Source: Sphingomonas lacunae
GTDB taxonomy: Bacteria > Pseudomonadota > Alphaproteobacteria > Sphingomonadales > Sphingomonadaceae
Assembly (NCBI RefSeq): GCF_012979535.1
Contig: NZ_CP053015.1
Coordinates: 1 to 64,000, forward strand
Length of the DNA stretch: 64,000 bases
Direction of reading: 5' to 3'
In this document: one piece after another, positions 1-9,247 of the stretch
How the letters are laid out: every line of letters begins with the position of its first letter
Position numbering within the stretch: the stretch's first letter is position 1
Program-made: the position numbers and the translations under genes
The notes under the pieces: generated by a model
Databases searched by the model: none
Seen by the model: the letters and a program-made list of their open reading frames with translations, nothing else
Told to the model about the DNA's origin: nothing

Positions 1-167
1 GAGCCGAAGGCGTTTCTTCAACCGGAGCGGCTGGTTCTTCAACCACCGGAGCCGAAGGCGTTTCTTCAACCGGAGCGGCTGGTTCTTCAACCACCGGAGC
101 CGAAGGCGTTTCTTCAACCGGAGCGGCCGGTTCTTCAACCACCGGAGCCGAAGGCGTTTCTTCAACC
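1..167 (-). repeat. 48-bp in-frame tandem repeat in the peroxidase tail
   Basis: Three full copies (1-48, 49-96, 97-144) and a partial fourth (145-167) of a 48-bp unit. Copies 1 and 2 are identical and copy 3 has one T-to-C change. Each encodes the 16 residues APVEETPSAPVVEEPA. The near identity implies recent expansion. The array may continue beyond the left edge. It probably forms an extended acidic/proline linker or stalk. Confidence 0.9.
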
Positions 168-3100
168 ACCGGAGCACTGGCTTCTTCGGCCAGGGAGAAG
201 TGGGCTGCGGTCAGGTCGGCCGGGTTGACGTTGGCAATCAACATCGATTCCGAACCGATGGTGATGCGGGCACCGCCACGGACTGCCGAGATCGAGACCA
301 TTTCGGCGAAGTTGGCTGATGTCACACCCATGGCGCTGAGGTCGATCATGTCCTGACCAGCGGCGAAGTCGGTCACGGTGTCGCCATTGCCAAAGGCAAA
401 GGTGTCGTTTCCGGTTCCACCCGTCAGTTCATCATCGCCGGCACCGCCGTCGAGGTAATCGTTGCCCGAACCACCGGACAGCGTGTCGTCACCTTCACCA
501 CCGTCGAGGCCGTCGTTGCCCGAACCACCCGAGAGGAAGTCATCGCCTTCCATGCCGAAGAGGTAATCGTCATTCGATCCACCCGAGAGACGGTCGTCTC
601 CTGCGTCAGCGACCAGGATGTCCGAGGCGCTGCCGCCCTGGAAGACCTGATCCATGACAGGAGCGGTTTCGGGTGCCGCAACAGAAGTCGGAGCTTCCAT
701 CGCGACCGGAGCCGCTTCCTCGACGACAGCCGGAGCTTCCATCGCTACCGGGGCCGCTTCCTCGACTGGAGCCGGTGCTTCCATCGCAACCGCAACCGGG
801 GCGTCCATGACAGCTTCGGGAGCCAAGGCTTCCATTGCCGCCACAGGGACAGGGGTTTCTTCAACCATCGGCAGGGCCGTCGCATGATGCGAAGGCGTTT
901 CGGCATTCGGATCCATGTTGACAATATCCTGTGGTCGAAGTTCACCGACGATGGTGTCCTGGCCGCCGTTGGAGGTGAAGACGATGCGGTGCGCGGATTC
1001 GAGCGCCGAAATGTCCACCGTGTCGTTGCCAGCGTTACCGTCGATGGTGATCGTGTTGAAGTTGAGGCTCGTCTGGTTGAAGTCACCGACCACCGAGATG
1101 CTGTCGCCCGAAACGGTGCCGCCATTGGCCCCACCCGGAGACGTCACACGCAGGGTGCTGACGACGATTTCTTCAATATTGTCGAGCTCTGCCATCACGG
1201 CGCCATTGCGGGTGATGACGATTTCGGTGTTGGCGTTGAGCGTCAAGCCGGCGACAGCTTCCAGCGCCGCAGCGCGGGTGTAGATGACGAACGATTCAGC
1301 CGAGGTGGTGTCGGTGGTGATGGTGAAGGTGTCTTCACCGTCGCCGCCGTCAACAAAGTCACGGCCACCGGTGGCACTTGCCTGGGTGATGAAATCGTTA
1401 CCACCATTGGCGTAGATCAGGTCGTTACCGCCGCCGCCATTGATGGTGTCATTGCCGGCCAGGGCAAAGATGGCTTCGTTGCCCCCCGCACCATTGATGG
1501 TGTTTGCCAGTGTCGTTCCGGTCACCACGCTATGGTTCACGCCGTTGAACCGCAGCGATTCAACCTGAGTGACCGTATCGACGCCTTCGGTACCCGTATT
1601 GTCGGTCACCGTGATCGTCGTACCGTTCGAGCTGAGCGTGAAGTTGCTGCTCGCACCGGCAAAGACCGCCGTATCGGTACCCGTGCCACCGTTGATGGTG
1701 TCATTGCCGACTCCGCCGGTGATCACATCGTTACCGTTGCGACCGTTCAGCACGTCGTTACCAGCACCGCCGTCCATCGTGTCGGAACCGCCCAGCAGGT
1801 TGCTGGCGTTCGCACCGTTGGCAATGTCGTCGCCTGCCGTGCCGGTGAAGGTCCGGACAAGGAAGGGGAAGCCGGTCCAGTTGTCACCGACAACACCGGT
1901 TGCCGACGAGGTCAGGGTTTCGACCGTACCGATGCCATCGGTGAAGCTGGCCGAGACGCGCAGGATCGAACCGACCTGAGCATCACCCGGCGTGAAGCTG
2001 GCTGCCGTGGCACCATTGATGTTGGTCCAGGTCACACCATTGTCGGTCGACGACTGCCACTGATAGGACAGGGTTCCGAGACCATTGACGTCGGCAATGC
2101 TGCTGACGTCGAGGGTAAGGGCCTCCGTTTCAGTCGGCGTCAGGTCGCTGATCACCGGGGCACCAGTGGCGGCGATGGGCCCTTCAACGATGGCTGCGGT
2201 AACAGCCGAGGTCAGGGTTTCCAACGTGCCGGTGGTGATGTCGGTGAAGGTCGTGACGACCTGCAACAACGAACCGATCTGTTCACGCGTCGGCGTATAG
2301 CTGGTGCCTGTAGCGCCAGCGATATCGGTCCAGGTCGCACCATTGTCGGTCGAAACCTGCCACTGGTGGGACAGCGGACCAACGCCATTCGGATCAGCGA
2401 TGGTGCTGGTGTCCAGCGTCAGTTCCTGACCGGCTGCCGGGGTGGTGTCGCTGATGATCGCGGCACCGGTTGCGGCTTCCGGCAGATCCGCCACAGGAGC
2501 GGTTGGCGCCGAAACAAGCACTTCAGCGGTCTGGGCCAGATCGGTCCAGGAAACCTGAACGCGAACCAGGGCACCAACTTCAGCCTGCGTGGCGGTGTAG
2601 CTGTCCGCCGTTGCACCAGCGATGTCGACCCAGGTCACACCATTGTCAGTCGACGACTGCCACTGGATGGCCGGATTGATGACGCCGTTGGGGTCAACGA
2701 TCGTCGTCAGATCAACCGTCAGGACCTCACCTTCGGTCGGCGTGCTGTTGCTGATTGTCGGGGCACCGGTTGCAGCCACAGGGACCACAGCGTTGATGTC
2801 ATAGACAACCACACCACCATTGCCGTCCGAGAAGCTGAGCTTTTCGATGTTGAACAGGCGGTCAACGCCGTCGGTCTCACCACCTGCCAACACGGCATTG
2901 TGCGTCACCGTGGTCGAACCATCGGCATTGCGGACAAAGCTGTAGTTGGTCACGATGTCACGATAGACGGCAACGTCCTGGTCACCGGCCTGATTACCGT
3001 CGAGCATTTCGCGGACGATGTACAATTGGCCGGGGTTCAGCTCACGGCTGAGCATCAGCTGGTCGAGGGTCTTTCCACCGAACATCAGCTCACCATTCAG

Positions 3101-6100
3101 GTCGACGACCTGGCTGGTCATATGCTCGGCCGACGCCATCGGGTTGCCATCAACATCGTTGATGCCGATGCGGACGTTCAGCCAACGGTCACCGTCAATG
3201 ATGTCGTTGCCAGCCTTGCCCTGGATGATGTCGTTGCCGGCACCACCGAGGATGATGTCATGCGGCTCATTGCTCATGCCAATGGCATTGCCGTCGGCGT
3301 CACGGATGACATCCGCTTCGTCAAAGACCACGACCTCATGGGTTTCACCGGCAACGGTCACCGTCTCACGACCCAGATGGGCCACCAAATCGGCATATCC
3401 AGCAATCCGGGCAACGCCTTCTGCCGTCAGCGCGTTCGAGTAGGACAGGAACGGTGCCGTCGGATCAACAATCGCAGCTGCGCCATTAGCATCCGCTGCA
3501 CCGATCACCTGATCACGGCCCGTCAGCGTATCATTGCCATTCCAGCCCGACAGCCCTTCGACCAGGTCATAGCGGTCACGCAGGATGTTGGCCTGCTGGT
3601 TGACGAAGATGGGGATACCCAAATCCGATTCAGCATCGCCGGGGTTGTCCTTGTTGATCGCCCAGTCGAAGCCAGCCATGCCGTTGTTGCGCTGAATACC
3701 AGGCCCCTGGAACATGATGTCGTCGCCGGATTCAGCGTCATAGTCGTTGTCGTTGCCGCGACCGTTGAGCACGTCATGGCCGATGATCGGGCTGTTGAAG
3801 AACAGCTCCGAGTTTTCGCCAGCCAGCGTGTCGAGGCCGTCGCCACCTTCGAGCCAGTCATCACCTTCGTTACCAGCAACGAAGCTCATGTCGTTGCCGC
3901 CCATGACGAAGTCGTTGCCTTCGCCTGCGGTGATGGTCTTCATGTCACGACCACCCAGGATGAAGTCTTGACCGCGACCACCGAAGATGAGGTCGAGACC
4001 TTCACCTGCGCTGATGACGTCGTTGCCGTCATCACCATGGATCACGTCAGCCGCGCCAACCGGGGTGCCGCTGTCGGTGATGATGTCATCACCCGCGCCA
4101 CCAAAGATGTGGTCAACGCCCTGCCCGCCTTCGAGCCGGTCATCACCGCCGTCACCCCAGAGGGTGTCGTCGCCTTCGCCGCCGATCAGCGTATCGCTGG
4201 CTTCGGTGCCGCCGAGGACCACATGGTCAACGCCGGTGTAGCGGAGGTAATCGTTAACACCGTCGCCATCCATATCCTTGCGGATGACCATCGGGCTGAT
4301 CGCCTGAAGGATCATATTGTCGTGGATGGGATCAGCCATGCCCTGCAGGCTCTGGTTCAGCTCAAGGATATAGGCCGGGGTCAGGAACAGCGAGCTGGGC
4401 AGATGCGTCGCATCAGCCGCACCGAGATCGGTGTTGCGCATGGTCAGTTCGGCCCATGAGTCGGCTTCCAGCTGGTTGAGCAGGTTCATGCCCTGCGAGC
4501 GGCTGAGATAGTAGAAGCGGTCACCAGCCTGCAGATTTTCGATCTGCGCTTCGAAAACGAAGCTGAAGGTCGTGCCAAGCAGGCCGCCAAAGGCCATCTT
4601 CTTTTCAGCGAGACCACCAATCCAGAAGTCGACGAGGTTGAGACCGGTTTCTTGACCAGCCCAAGCACCCGTGCCGTTCAGGAAGTCCAGTGCATCGGCC
4701 GGAGCGTTGGCTCCACCCATCACCAGGTTGATGGCTGCATCGCGCTTTTCCTCTACCGTTATGGCATCGAGGATTGATTGATGCTGACCATAAGCGGCGA
4801 TGAAGTTGATCACCGATGCCGGGGTCTTGATCGCGAGGGCGAAATCAAACCAGCTGCCATAGGGTTCCAGCTGGGTATCACCTGTCTGTGCAAAGAAGTC
4901 TGCACGAACAGCGTTCAGCGAGGGAACGCCAGCATCACGGCCACGGGCAATATTGATCGCCGCGAGATCGAGCGGCAGGCCAACCAGGTTGTTGCGCAGC
5001 GCGTCGGTAACATATTCGTCGATTTCGTTGCTGACCTGACGGGTCATGCCACGAATGATCGCTCCGGCAGCTTCCTCAGACGTGGCGCCGGCCGCTTCAA
5101 ACGCAACCGGGTTAAGGAAGGCTTCAACCAATCCCATGTCGGTCTGGGTTTGGCCATCCGCGCTGAGCATAGGAACGGTTTCGTTCAGCTGCGAGTGACC
5201 AAAGCGGTACACAGCATGAGCGAATTCAGCGGTGATCGCCGGATCAATGTCGACCGTGTTTGAGAAGATGAACGCGTCGATGTTCGGATTGACCAAGCGA
5301 ACAAACTCTTCGAACACCAGATGCTGATACACCTGCTCGGTGGTGAAGCGTGCAGCCTGGAAGAGGCGTTCGCCATTCCACTGGAGCGTGCTGGTGTCAG
5401 CCGGGATTTCCTGGATTTCGACAGCAAGCCATTCATTGAGCATGGCAACATCGCCATGGGCGATCAGTTCGTCCTTGATCTGGTCAACACGATGATTGTG
5501 TTCGGAATGGAACACATGGTGGATAGCAGTCAGAGCGATATTCTCGTTCCCGCGACCGTCACCGACGATGTAATGCTTGTCGAGCAGTTCATTGTCATAG
5601 GTTTCCCGGTTGCCACGGGCGTCGACCGGTATGGCATTGCCAACATCGGTATCGGCATCGGCGGTCTGGCCAGCCTTGGGATCGGCATTGTGCGCGATGT
5701 CAGCTAGGAAGACGTGGCCGGTTGACAGGGCACCGACAGTCGACACTGGCGTTGCCGGATTGCCTTCGACCAGCGAGTCCGGCCCAGTGACGAGCTGGGG
5801 GAAGCCATTCGCACCGGGAATGAAGTTGCCATACAGATCAGTGGCAAGCAGCGGCACGTCATGGACATTCATGTCGTTAAGCTCGATGCCCAGCTTTTCC
5901 TTGGCCTGCAGCTTGATATCAGCCCAAGTCGGCGGACCACCATTGGGGCCTTCGAGCAGCCAGCCGGTCGCGACCGGCTTGCCGTCGACCAGCTTATATT
6001 CGCGCAGGAACACCTGTTGCGACTCATTCGAGGCGTAGGTCTGGTTTAGGTCGATCCACGGCGTGGTGACGTTGGTCGCTTCGCGCACATCGTCTGCCGT

Positions 6101-6982
6101 GCCAAGGATACCATCGGCGCCGGGCTGGTTGGTGGCGCGGGTCAGCACCATGAAGTTGGTCGGGCTGCCGGGGACGTAAAGCGGATCATCCGGCTGGAGC
6201 GGAATAAACACCGTGCCGCTGCCGCCCTTGTTGATCATGGTCAGACCATGGTCAAAGAACTGGCCGAAAATGGTCATGAAACCATTGAGCGGCGCCGTGC
6301 TGCCAAGGTCGGTCATGACGTTCGGCAATATGAGGTTGCCGCTCTGCATTTCGACACCGGCCAGCGAAAGCTGGTCGGCGGCATCGGCAATGGCGGCGTC
6401 ACGCATTGCGGTCGCTTCATCCAACGAAAGGCGAGCTTCCTCGACTGCGAGAGCTTCATCACTCGCTGCTACCGATCCGGCCGCCACAAAAGCGGTCTCG
6501 GCCACTGCCAGGGCCTTTTCGGCCTGTTCGGCAGCAATGATAGCGGTGCGGGCGGTTTCAGCCACGGCCAGAACACTGTTGTACAGCGGGCCGCTGGTGA
6601 TGCCGACATAGGACAGCGCCGAAATGACCGCGACCGGGTTCTTCAGCGACTGATCGGCGATCAGGTTGGAAATGATGCGTGGCTGGCTGTCATAGACAGA
6701 GCCCGACAGGCTTTCATAGCTGGTCGGTTCGTTGGTGCGCGGATTGACTTCAGCCGGGCTCCAGGTCGGGGTCGTCTGACGCGGCATCAGCTGGTCCGCT
6801 GATCCGGCAGTGTCGGTGGCCAGATTGTTATACTCACCCGAAACGGTCCGCAGACCATAGGGCGTCAGTGCATTCAGAGGGTTGCCAAGATGGTCCACCA
6901 ACTGCCCGGTGGCAGTGTGGTTTTCAGCGATTTTGATCTGCTTCAGAATATGCGTCAGATCATTGATATTCAGCTTCAACAT
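1..6982 (-). CDS. Giant animal-type haem peroxidase with RTX calcium-binding repeats (3' end outside window)
   Basis: The frame is open from an ATG at 6982 (upstream AGGA) to the left edge: at least 2,327 codons and no stop. Residues about 200-900 form an animal haem peroxidase domain. The distal-His motif FGQFFDHGL has His245, HHVFHSEHNH lies at mid-domain, and the proximal motif YRFGHS has His596. GGxGxDxxx nonapeptide repeats follow (residues about 930-1080, 1230-1270, 1700-1860 and 2110-2190). They are interrupted by three roughly 100-residue Ig-like modules carrying QWQSSTDNG and by an A/P/E/V-rich linker. The visible C-terminus is a 16-residue repeat. No N-terminal signal peptide is seen, which fits type I (RTX) secretion. 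The family includes MopA-type Mn(II)-oxidising peroxidases of marine alphaproteobacteria, so metal or halide oxidation is an inference. Domain calls are firm; substrate is unknown. Confidence 0.93.
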   Translation of the reverse strand, partial: MLKLNINDLTHILKQIKIAENHTATGQLVDHLGNPLNALTPYGLRTVSGEYNNLATDTAGSADQLMPRQTTPTWSPAEVNPRTNEPTSYESLSGSVYDSQPRIISNLIADQSLKNPVAVISALSYVGITSGPLYNSVLAVAETARTAIIAAEQAEKALAVAETAFVAAGSVAASDEALAVEEARLSLDEATAMRDAAIADAADQLSLAGVEMQSGNLILPNVMTDLGSTAPLNGFMTIFGQFFDHGLTMINKGGSGTVFIPLQPDDPLYVPGSPTNFMVLTRATNQPGADGILGTADDVREATNVTTPWIDLNQTYASNESQQVFLREYKLVDGKPVATGWLLEGPNGGPPTWADIKLQAKEKLGIELNDMNVHDVPLLATDLYGNFIPGANGFPQLVTGPDSLVEGNPATPVSTVGALSTGHVFLADIAHNADPKAGQTADADTDVGNAIPVDARGNRETYDNELLDKHYIVGDGRGNENIALTAIHHVFHSEHNHRVDQIKDELIAHGDVAMLNEWLAVEIQEIPADTSTLQWNGERLFQAARFTTEQVYQHLVFEEFVRLVNPNIDAFIFSNTVDIDPAITAEFAHAVYRFGHSQLNETVPMLSADGQTQTDMGLVEAFLNPVAFEAAGATSEEAAGAIIRGMTRQVSNEIDEYVTDALRNNLVGLPLDLAAINIARGRDAGVPSLNAVRADFFAQTGDTQLEPYGSWFDFALAIKTPASVINFIAAYGQHQSILDAITVEEKRDAAINLVMGGANAPADALDFLNGTGAWAGQETGLNLVDFWIGGLAEKKMAFGGLLGTTFSFVFEAQIENLQAGDRFYYLSRSQGMNLLNQLEADSWAELTMRNTDLGAADATHLPSSLFLTPAYILELNQSLQGMADPIHDNMILQAISPMVIRKDMDGDGVNDYLRYTGVDHVVLGGTEASDTLIGGEGDDTLWGDGGDDRLEGGQGVDHIFGGAGDDIITDSGTPVGAADVIHGDDGNDVISAGEGLDLIFGGRGQDFILGGRDMKTITAGEGNDFVMGGNDMSFVAGNEGDDWLEGGDGLDTLAGENSELFFNSPIIGHDVLNGRGNDNDYDAESGDDIMFQGPGIQRNNGMAGFDWAINKDNPGDAESDLGIPIFVNQQANILRDRYDLVEGLSGWNGNDTLTGRDQVIGAADANGAAAIVDPTAPFLSYSNALTAEGVARIAGYADLVAHLGRETVTVAGETHEVVVFDEADVIRDADGNAIGMSNEPHDIILGGAGNDIIQGKAGNDIIDGDRWLNVRIGINDVDGNPMASAEHMTSQVVDLNGELMFGGKTLDQLMLSRELNPGQLYIVREMLDGNQAGDQDVAVYRDIVTNYSFVRNADGSTTVTHNAVLAGGETDGVDRLFNIEKLSFSDGNGGVVVYDINAVVPVAATGAPTISNSTPTEGEVLTVDLTTIVDPNGVINPAIQWQSSTDNGVTWVDIAGATADSYTATQAEVGALVRVQVSWTDLAQTAEVLVSAPTAPVADLPEAATGAAIISDTTPAAGQELTLDTSTIADPNGVGPLSHQWQVSTDNGATWTDIAGATGTSYTPTREQIGSLLQVVTTFTDITTGTLETLTSAVTAAIVEGPIAATGAPVISDLTPTETEALTLDVSSIADVNGLGTLSYQWQSSTDNGVTWTNINGATAASFTPGDAQVGSILRVSASFTDGIGTVETLTSSATGVVGDNWTGFPFLVRTFTGTAGDDIANGANASNLLGGSDTMDGGAGNDVLNGRNGNDVITGGVGNDTINGGTGTDTAVFAGASSNFTLSSNGTTITVTDNTGTEGVDTVTQVESLRFNGVNHSVVTGTTLANTINGAGGNEAIFALAGNDTINGGGGNDLIYANGGNDFITQASATGGRDFVDGGDGEDTFTITTDTTSAESFVIYTRAAALEAVAGLTLNANTEIVITRNGAVMAELDNIEEIVVSTLRVTSPGGANGGTVSGDSISVVGDFNQTSLNFNTITIDGNAGNDTVDISALESAHRIVFTSNGGQDTIVGELRPQDIVNMDPNAETPSHHATALPMVEETPVPVAAMEALAPEAVMDAPVAVAMEAPAPVEEAAPVAMEAPAVVEEAAPVAMEAPTSVAAPETAPVMDQVFQGGSASDILVADAGDDRLSGGSNDDYLFGMEGDDFLSGGSGNDGLDGGEGDDTLSGGSGNDYLDGGAGDDELTGGTGNDTFAFGNGDTVTDFAAGQDMIDLSAMGVTSANFAEMVSISAVRGGARITIGSESMLIANVNPADLTAAHFSLAEEASAPVVEETPSAPVVEEPAAPVEETPSAPVVEEPAAPVEETPSAPVVEEPAAPVEETPSA
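1890..2790 (-). repeat. Three tandem ~300-bp Ig-like modules inside the peroxidase gene
   Basis: The anchor accattgtc-g/a-gtcga recurs at 2036, 2339 and 2639, giving periods of 303 and 300 bp. Each module encodes about 100 residues with the core QWQ-S/V-STDNG-V/A-TW followed by DIAGAT or NINGAT. The modules have diverged at DNA level, so this is an older duplication than the 48-bp tail repeat. They likely act as spacer or adhesive domains between RTX blocks. Confidence 0.8.
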
Positions 6983-7441
6983 GGTCCTGTCCTTTTTGCC
7001 AATACGGTGGAAAGGCTCCCACCGGTTCCCAAGGGCTTGAACGCAATCGACAAAATGAATGCCGGACGTTCTCGCCACTGACGGGCCGGGTAGGGACGAA
7101 AGGATTTCTGAAGCAACCGATCGTGGTTAAATTAACCAGATACGTTATGATGTTACGGTGCCAAAATGAATTGAATTAAAGTTAATGACATTGTGCATGC
7201 CATTTGAACCCGCAGGACTGCTGGATTTTGATAAATATCAAATTGGTTTCATAAGTTTCTTGAAAAAATCCGCATTATTTGGTAAAAATATTGTTAACCA
7301 ATCAGAATTTGGCTATTTTTTAGTTAACCTGCCGAATCAGTGCAGTTGGATTTGCTATCCGCTGACGGCAACACCAGCCATGAACGCGATTGGCTTTGGC
7401 ACCGCCCCCATCGTCAGGCGACTATCGCACACGCACATGGA
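6983..7441. other. AT-rich leader upstream of the peroxidase gene
   Basis: About 460 bp without a supported gene. The stretch 7100-7340 is visibly AT-rich against a 63% GC background. It holds a perfect palindrome TGGTTAA-A-TTAACCA at 7124-7138 and further TTAACC words at 7294 and 7324, which resemble CtrA half-sites (TTAACC). It should contain the peroxidase promoter and probably the terminator of the preceding synthetase gene. No transcript start can be fixed by eye. Confidence 0.6.
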
Positions 7442-8959
7442 TCACCCGGCAAACAGTTTGGCGTAGCGCTCCCGCAGCGCCTTTTTCTGTACCTTGCCCA
7501 TGCTGTTGCGGGGGAGCTCGTCGATAATGCAGACCCGGCGTGGCTGCTTGAACCGTGCCAGCAGCGGCGCGAGGGCAGCGAGCACCGCATCCTCTTGCAG
7601 CGCACTGTCCGAGACGCGGATCACGGCGACAGCCGCCTCACCCAGGTCGGCATGAGGCACCCCTATCACCGCGCTTTCGGCAACGCCGGGGACCGCATCG
7701 ATCAACGCCTCGACTTCCGCCGGATAGATGTTGAGCCCGCCGGATATGATCAAATCCTTGGCCCGTCCGGAAATATGGACATAGCCATCGGTATCGACAT
7801 GGCCGAGATCGCCGGTGATGAACCAGCCATCGGCGCGGAATTCCTCGGCGGTTTTCTCCGGCATCTGCCAATAGCCGGGAAAAACATTGGGACCGCGCAC
7901 CTCGATCACCCCCACCTCGCCGTGCGACAGGACCCGCGCCGTTTCCGGATCGGCGATGCGCAGGGACACACCCGGCAAGGGTAACCCCACTGAACCGGGC
8001 TTGCGTTCCCCATCATGCGGGTTGGTGGTAATGATGCTGGTTTCGGTCATGCCATAGCGTTCGAGGATGAGCTTGCCTGTGCGCCTCGCAAAGGCGCGAT
8101 GGGTTTCCGGCGACAGGGGCGCGGATCCGGAAATGAACAGGCGGACTGAACCGGCAAGCTGTTCGTCAAACCGCGGATCCGCGAGCAGGCGCGAATAGAA
8201 TGTGGGCACGCCCATCATGGTCGTAGCGTCCGGCATCAGCCGCAGCAGGGTGTCAAGATGGAACTGCGGGACAAAAATCATTGCCGCTCCAGCCCATAGA
8301 CAGACATTGGTCGCCACAAACAGGCCATGCGTGTGATAGATGGGCAATGCGTGAAGAAGCCGGTCATGTGCCGTGAAACGCCAGCACTCGGCGAGCGCCT
8401 CGGCGTTACTTGCCAGATTGTCCTGCGTCAGCATCGCGCCTTTGGATCGTCCGGTTGTGCCCGACGTATAGAGGATGGCGGCAAGGTCATCGGCCTGACG
8501 ATGGGCAGGCTCCATCTCACCGTCCTGATCGGCGCTTTGCAGCACCAGCGTGCCCTGTCCCCCCGCATCAAGTGTCAACCTGTGGGCAATGCCATGACGG
8601 GAGCAGAGGGTAGCCATGGCCGCATCATCACTTTCGCGGCAGATGAGAAGGGCTGGGGCGGCGTCACCCAGAAAATAATCGACTTCGTTCAGCGTATAGG
8701 CGGTGTTGAGCGGCAGGAACACTGCACCGACCTGCATCGCCGCCAGATAGGCGAGCAGCGAGGCTTCGCTCTTCTCCGCCTGCAAGGCAATGCGATCGCC
8801 CGGACAGATGCCGAGACTGCGAAAAAGGTTCGCCATGCGCGCACAGCGTCGCCAAGCCTCCCCATAAGACAAGGACGCGCCATCGGGATGAATGAGGAAA
8901 GGTGCGTCAGGCCTATTGTCGGCCAGGTGGCGAAAGCGGTTGATGATCATGTCCGTCAT
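7442..8959 (-). CDS. Malonyl-CoA synthetase-like acyl-CoA synthetase (AMP-binding family)
   Basis: 505 aa from ATG 8959. The frame stays open to 9115, but the extra 52 residues do not look like family sequence. The AMP-binding motif YTSGTTGRSKGAM, the segment LPIYHTHGLFVATNV, the ERYGMTET core and the C-terminal lysine in PRNSMGKVQKKAL are all visible. The HTHGLF segment and overall length are typical of malonyl-CoA synthetase (MatB), which ligates malonate or methylmalonate to CoA with ATP. Substrate is inferred from this resemblance; another short-chain acid is possible. It is divergent from two acyl-CoA dehydrogenase genes across a 288-bp gap that probably holds both promoters. Confidence 0.85.
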   Translation of the reverse strand: MTDMIINRFRHLADNRPDAPFLIHPDGASLSYGEAWRRCARMANLFRSLGICPGDRIALQAEKSEASLLAYLAAMQVGAVFLPLNTAYTLNEVDYFLGDAAPALLICRESDDAAMATLCSRHGIAHRLTLDAGGQGTLVLQSADQDGEMEPAHRQADDLAAILYTSGTTGRSKGAMLTQDNLASNAEALAECWRFTAHDRLLHALPIYHTHGLFVATNVCLWAGAAMIFVPQFHLDTLLRLMPDATTMMGVPTFYSRLLADPRFDEQLAGSVRLFISGSAPLSPETHRAFARRTGKLILERYGMTETSIITTNPHDGERKPGSVGLPLPGVSLRIADPETARVLSHGEVGVIEVRGPNVFPGYWQMPEKTAEEFRADGWFITGDLGHVDTDGYVHISGRAKDLIISGGLNIYPAEVEALIDAVPGVAESAVIGVPHADLGEAAVAVIRVSDSALQEDAVLAALAPLLARFKQPRRVCIIDELPRNSMGKVQKKALRERYAKLFAG

Positions 8960-9247
8960 GCCCGACATGTTCCACATGTGGCGTGGCCCGGCAACGGGCG
9001 GCGCAGCCATGCCTGGCCATTGCAGCTCAACAGGCGGAGCGCACATGGCACAGATGACGTAACGGCAAGCTGGCCTCTGGTGACAAAATGGCAGAAAACT
9101 GCACCTCTGCGACATTTTTCACTGCCAAAACAGCCCGCGCGCTCCTATAGTTACTGACACTCGCGCAGGTAAGGCAGGGATGGCGTTATGCCGACTGCCC
9201 CGCCGCAGGGAAGTGAGAGAGACAGAGAGAATCAAGGAGGACTCCCC

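Noticed and set aside
1..167. CRISPR-like array of direct repeats
   Set aside because: Units abut without spacers, the period is a multiple of three, and the sequence is in frame within a coding region.
884..4459. Plus-strand open frame of 1,191 codons
   Set aside because: It is the codon-aligned antisense of the RTX peroxidase. The repetitive composition and high GC remove stops, and it has no ribosome site or family motif. The minus-strand frame has clear peroxidase and RTX motifs.
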